From: Hellea sp.
GTDB taxonomy: Bacteria > Pseudomonadota > Alphaproteobacteria > Caulobacterales > Maricaulaceae
NCBI GenBank assembly: GCA_020628635.1
Contig: JAHDEU010000084.1
Span: 1 to 7,039 of the forward strand
DNA length: 7,039 nt
Direction: 5' to 3'
Position numbers and translations under genes: made by a program. How positions within the stretch are numbered: the first letter of the stretch is position 1; the number at the start of each line of letters is the position of its first letter. The notes under the pieces are model-generated. The model had not been told where the DNA came from. It saw nothing but the letters and a program-made list of their open reading frames with translations, and made no database searches. This document shows positions 4,073 through 7,039 of the stretch, one piece after another.

Positions 4073-7039
4073 ATGGCCGAACTGGCGCAGACCGACAACA
4101 CAGCAGAGGCGGGCCGCCGGTCCTGGCGTTACTACGCGCGCCGCGCGGGTGCAGGATTGGTCGCGCTCGCTGGCGATCTGTTCGCGGCCGCTGTTGCGCT
4201 CGGCATTGCCGCACTCTGGATCGGCAACACGATCGCCAGCCAGCAGCAGACAGACCTGTCTCCAATTCGCGGCAATATCTCGCGCATGATCGCTCAGGGC
4301 TTCGACGGCGCGACAACCGACATAGGCGCACTGGCGCTGCAATGGTATCCGTCGCGCGACGGCGTCGTCTTCACCGCACGGGATGTGCGTGTCTTCGACC
4401 GCGAGGGGCAGGTCGTGCAGACGCTGCCGCTCTTCAAGGCCGGAGTCAGCGTCAGCGATCTGCGCAGCCTGCGTGATGGTGCCCGGCCGCAACTCCGCGA
4501 CGTGGAACTCGTGGGCGGCGAAGTCACCTGGCTGGAGCGCGCGGACGGCTCTCTCACGGTCGGGCTCGGCACGCCGGACACGGTCGGCCGTTTCGGCCCG
4601 GTCTATAGCGGACGCACACCGCTCGCGACCGAGCCCGGCGCGCGCCGGCCTGAAATCCTGCAGGCATTCCGTTCGCTCTCCATCCGAGACAGCACAGCCT
4701 ATGTCATCAATGAAACCAATGGTTTGTCTATGGTTATTGACCTCGCATCCTTGCAGGGGTCGCAGGATGACGGTGCGGTCTTGCTGGATGTGCGGGGGTC
4801 CGTCACACAGGGCGGCGAGACGGCGGAAGCGACTGTGCGCCTGCGTTCACCCGACGCGCTGCAAACGCTCGCGGTCGATGGCTCGTTCGACAATGTCCGC
4901 TTGGACATATTGGGCCCTACCCAAGGCCGCGCCGCGCCGCTCCGCGGTATCGCCACGCCCATCGGCCTGTCTGGAAGCGGCATCTACTCGCGAAGGACGG
5001 GCCTGCGCGCGGCCGAGATCGACGTCACGCTCGGCGCGGGAATGCTCGACCTCGCGGGACAGGACCGCCGTCTGCGCTCCGCCGCGCTCACAGCCGCCTT
5101 CGACCCGGACGCGCAGATCATGCGCATCGGCAATGTCGCGATCGACAGCGACCTCCTCTCGCTGGACGGCTCCGGCGTCATGCGCGAGATCGGGCGGCTA
5201 TATGACGGAGATGTCGGCACATCGCCGCAGTTCGATGTCCAGCTTCGACGAGGCTCGCTCGACTTGACGCCTACTTTCGCCGCTCCGCTGTTGGTGGAGC
5301 AAAGCTCGGTGCGCGGTCGTCTCGACATCGACAGCCGGACGCTCCGCCTCGACGCTGTGTCCCTCGGCTTTCCGAACTACCGGCTCGACGCAGCAGGTGT
5401 GGTCACGACGCGCGAGGACGGGTTGGACATGCTGCAGATCGAGGGCGCGACGGACGGCGCTCTCGGCCCGGGCGACCTTCTCGCTCTCTGGCCCGTGCAC
5501 TTCGCGGACGGGGCGCGGCGCTGGATAGAGCGGTCCATCGTGGACGGGCGAATCGACCGGCTGGATTTCGATGTCGATCTCGACGCTGCATTCTTCTCAG
5601 ATCGCCAGCTCACGCCCGAGCGTCTGCAACTCGGCTTCGATGTCAGCGGCGGCGTGGTCCGGTATATAGAAACCATGCCGCTCCTGCAGGAGGCCGTCGC
5701 GACGGGCCGCGTCGATGGCAACACGCTGGATCTCCAGTTGCTCTCCGGCCGCATCGACGGTGTCGTCCTGCGAAGCGGGGATGTCAGCATCCCACAACTC
5801 ATGCCGCGTGGCGGACATATCCTGATAGAAGCGACGGGCGAAGCCCCGACAAGCGAGCTGCTCGCGCTCGTCAACAACGAGCCGTTCCAATATCTTGATG
5901 CCTACGGCGTGGACGCGGAGGGCTTTGGCGGTACGGGAAACATCACGCTCTCCGTCAAGCGGCCACTCCGGGAGTTCTTCGACCGCGCGCTGATCGAGTA
6001 TTCGGTCAAGGGGCGCTTCGAGAATGCCTCGGCACCGCTGCGTTTCGGGGACTTCGGCCTGACGGGTGCCGATGTGAATTTCCGCGGCGGCAAGGACGGG
6101 TTGTTCCTGTCCGGTCCCGCCAATCTGGGGCCGTGGCGCGCGCAGATCGACTGGGCGGAACGCTACGGGCAGAACGGCGAGCCGACGCGCTACTCGGTCG
6201 CGGGGACGATGGACCAGAAAGTGCTGGACGGTCTCGGGTTAGGCTTGCGCCAGATGCTGGGCGGCGAGGTTGCCGTGCGCGCCGATGCCATCGGTTCGGG
6301 CGTGCAGGTGCAAAGCGCCTCGGTCACCGTGGACATGACCGCCGCCGACATGACGCTGGGCGAGGCTTGGAGCAAGGTCGCGGGCGAACGCGCACTGCTG
6401 AACGCAGACATCGTACGGGACGAAGGCGGCATCACCGTGCCGAAAGCGACCGTGAGCGCTCCGGGGCTGGCCCTGGAAGGCTCTGCCGCGTTCCGCGAGG
6501 ACTTTGCCTTGCGCGGCGCCGTGCTCGACGTGCTGAAGATCGACGGGCTGGCCGATACAGGCGCGGTCTTGGGGCGCAGCGATGACGGCGCTGCGCTCAC
6601 CCTGGACATTGACGGCCGATGGCTGGACGTGTCTCCCTATGTGCGCCGCGCGCTGGACCGCACGGGCGGCGCACCGTCCATCCCGCTGCGACTGAGCGGA
6701 CGCGTCGATGAACTCGTGCTGGGGGAGGGCTACGCGCTTTCGGACACGGTCATCGACTACCGCAACAACGGCGACGCGGTGCAGGGCTTCAGCCTGTCGG
6801 GCAGGCGTCCGTCGGGCGAGTTTTCCGCGTCCCTGTCACAGGGCGCGGGCGGTCAGAGCCGGGTCGTGACGGCGGATGTGCCCGACATGTCGGAGCTGGC
6901 ACGGGCGGTCGCAGGTCTGGACGCGACGCGCGGCGGCGCACTGAGCGTGTCCGCCGAACTGCCCCTGCCGGGCGAGCCGGGCGCCGTCATCGGCACGGGC
7001 CGTATAGACGATTTCGAAGTGATCGACGCGCCGTTCCTC
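4073..7039 (+). CDS. AsmA-like/DUF3971 (YhdP-type) envelope protein, C-terminus outside window
   Basis: The frame is open from ATG at 4073 to the right edge (989 codons, no stop). An in-frame TAG at 4061-4063 excludes an earlier start. The N-terminus is cytoplasmic and arginine-rich (R15, R16, R19, R23, R24). One hydrophobic segment follows (about 27-51, with Asp35 inside it), and the rest is periplasmic and made of repetitive beta-rich stretches, as in AsmA-like proteins. The segment FADGARRWIERSIVDG at about 477-492 matches the DUF3971 signature of a Trp in a helix before a Gly. The last visible residues, GRIDDFEVIDAPFL, look like the conserved region near the end of this family, so I guess that about 100-250 residues are missing. 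Relatives YhdP, TamB and YdbH of E. coli form hydrophobic grooves and move phospholipid from the inner to the outer membrane. A similar role here is inferred. It is divergent from bcp and is the only plus-strand gene. Confidence 0.88.
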   Translation, partial: MAELAQTDNTAEAGRRSWRYYARRAGAGLVALAGDLFAAAVALGIAALWIGNTIASQQQTDLSPIRGNISRMIAQGFDGATTDIGALALQWYPSRDGVVFTARDVRVFDREGQVVQTLPLFKAGVSVSDLRSLRDGARPQLRDVELVGGEVTWLERADGSLTVGLGTPDTVGRFGPVYSGRTPLATEPGARRPEILQAFRSLSIRDSTAYVINETNGLSMVIDLASLQGSQDDGAVLLDVRGSVTQGGETAEATVRLRSPDALQTLAVDGSFDNVRLDILGPTQGRAAPLRGIATPIGLSGSGIYSRRTGLRAAEIDVTLGAGMLDLAGQDRRLRSAALTAAFDPDAQIMRIGNVAIDSDLLSLDGSGVMREIGRLYDGDVGTSPQFDVQLRRGSLDLTPTFAAPLLVEQSSVRGRLDIDSRTLRLDAVSLGFPNYRLDAAGVVTTREDGLDMLQIEGATDGALGPGDLLALWPVHFADGARRWIERSIVDGRIDRLDFDVDLDAAFFSDRQLTPERLQLGFDVSGGVVRYIETMPLLQEAVATGRVDGNTLDLQLLSGRIDGVVLRSGDVSIPQLMPRGGHILIEATGEAPTSELLALVNNEPFQYLDAYGVDAEGFGGTGNITLSVKRPLREFFDRALIEYSVKGRFENASAPLRFGDFGLTGADVNFRGGKDGLFLSGPANLGPWRAQIDWAERYGQNGEPTRYSVAGTMDQKVLDGLGLGLRQMLGGEVAVRADAIGSGVQVQSASVTVDMTAADMTLGEAWSKVAGERALLNADIVRDEGGITVPKATVSAPGLALEGSAAFREDFALRGAVLDVLKIDGLADTGAVLGRSDDGAALTLDIDGRWLDVSPYVRRALDRTGGAPSIPLRLSGRVDELVLGEGYALSDTVIDYRNNGDAVQGFSLSGRRPSGEFSASLSQGAGGQSRVVTADVPDMSELARAVAGLDATRGGALSVSAELPLPGEPGAVIGTGRIDDFEVIDAPFL

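Noticed and set aside
4001..4492. In-frame N-terminal extension of bcp
   Set aside because: It is antisense to the start of the DUF3971 gene and adds residues absent from the Bcp family. ATG at 4000 gives the standard N-terminus.
4700..4745. Locally AT-richer stretch within the DUF3971 gene
   Set aside because: The frame and protein character continue through it, and it is too short to suggest insertion or transfer.
4383..5267. Plus-strand open frame of 294 codons inside the DUF3971 gene
   Set aside because: It is an out-of-frame shadow rich in Ser and Arg, typical of a wrong frame in GC-rich DNA.

Overview
This GC-rich window looks like chromosomal core sequence from a dimorphic or prosthecate alphaproteobacterium, such as a Hyphomonadaceae, Maricaulales or Caulobacter relative. 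This rests on three things: a bactofilin paired with a membrane-anchored M23 peptidase, a near-perfect CtrA box with a CcrM-type GANTC site upstream of that pair, and an alphaproteobacterial-type one-cysteine Bcp. The taxonomic placement is inference. I see no mobile element, CRISPR array, RNA gene or sign of recent transfer, and coding density is very high.

Layout. Five genes lie on the minus strand, read right to left: bcp peroxiredoxin (4000-3530), a DUF455 ferritin-like protein (3540-2749), a 108-bp regulatory gap (2748-2641), a LytM/M23 endopeptidase (2640-1432), a bactofilin (1442-993), and an uncharacterised protein with an internal duplication (914 to beyond the left edge). The only plus-strand gene starts at 4073 and runs off the right edge. 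It encodes a large single-pass AsmA-like/DUF3971 (YhdP-type) protein and is divergent from bcp across 72 bp that hold a clear dyad.

How the genes fit together. The peptidase and bactofilin overlap by 11 nt and almost certainly work as one module: a membrane-associated bactofilin polymer positions a periplasmic peptidoglycan hydrolase through its cytoplasmic tail, and so sets local cell shape, as known for related pairs (Hyphomonas BacA-LmdC, Helicobacter CcmA-Csd1). The CtrA box suggests cell-cycle timing of this module. The bcp/DUF455 pair has the same 11-nt overlap and looks like a separate small transcription unit with a redox or diiron theme. The DUF3971 protein points to lipid traffic between the membranes, so much of the window concerns the cell envelope.

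The least explained items are the duplicated protein downstream of the bactofilin, the CtrA-box cluster, and the dyad between bcp and the DUF3971 gene. I found no convincing wholly new multi-gene system.
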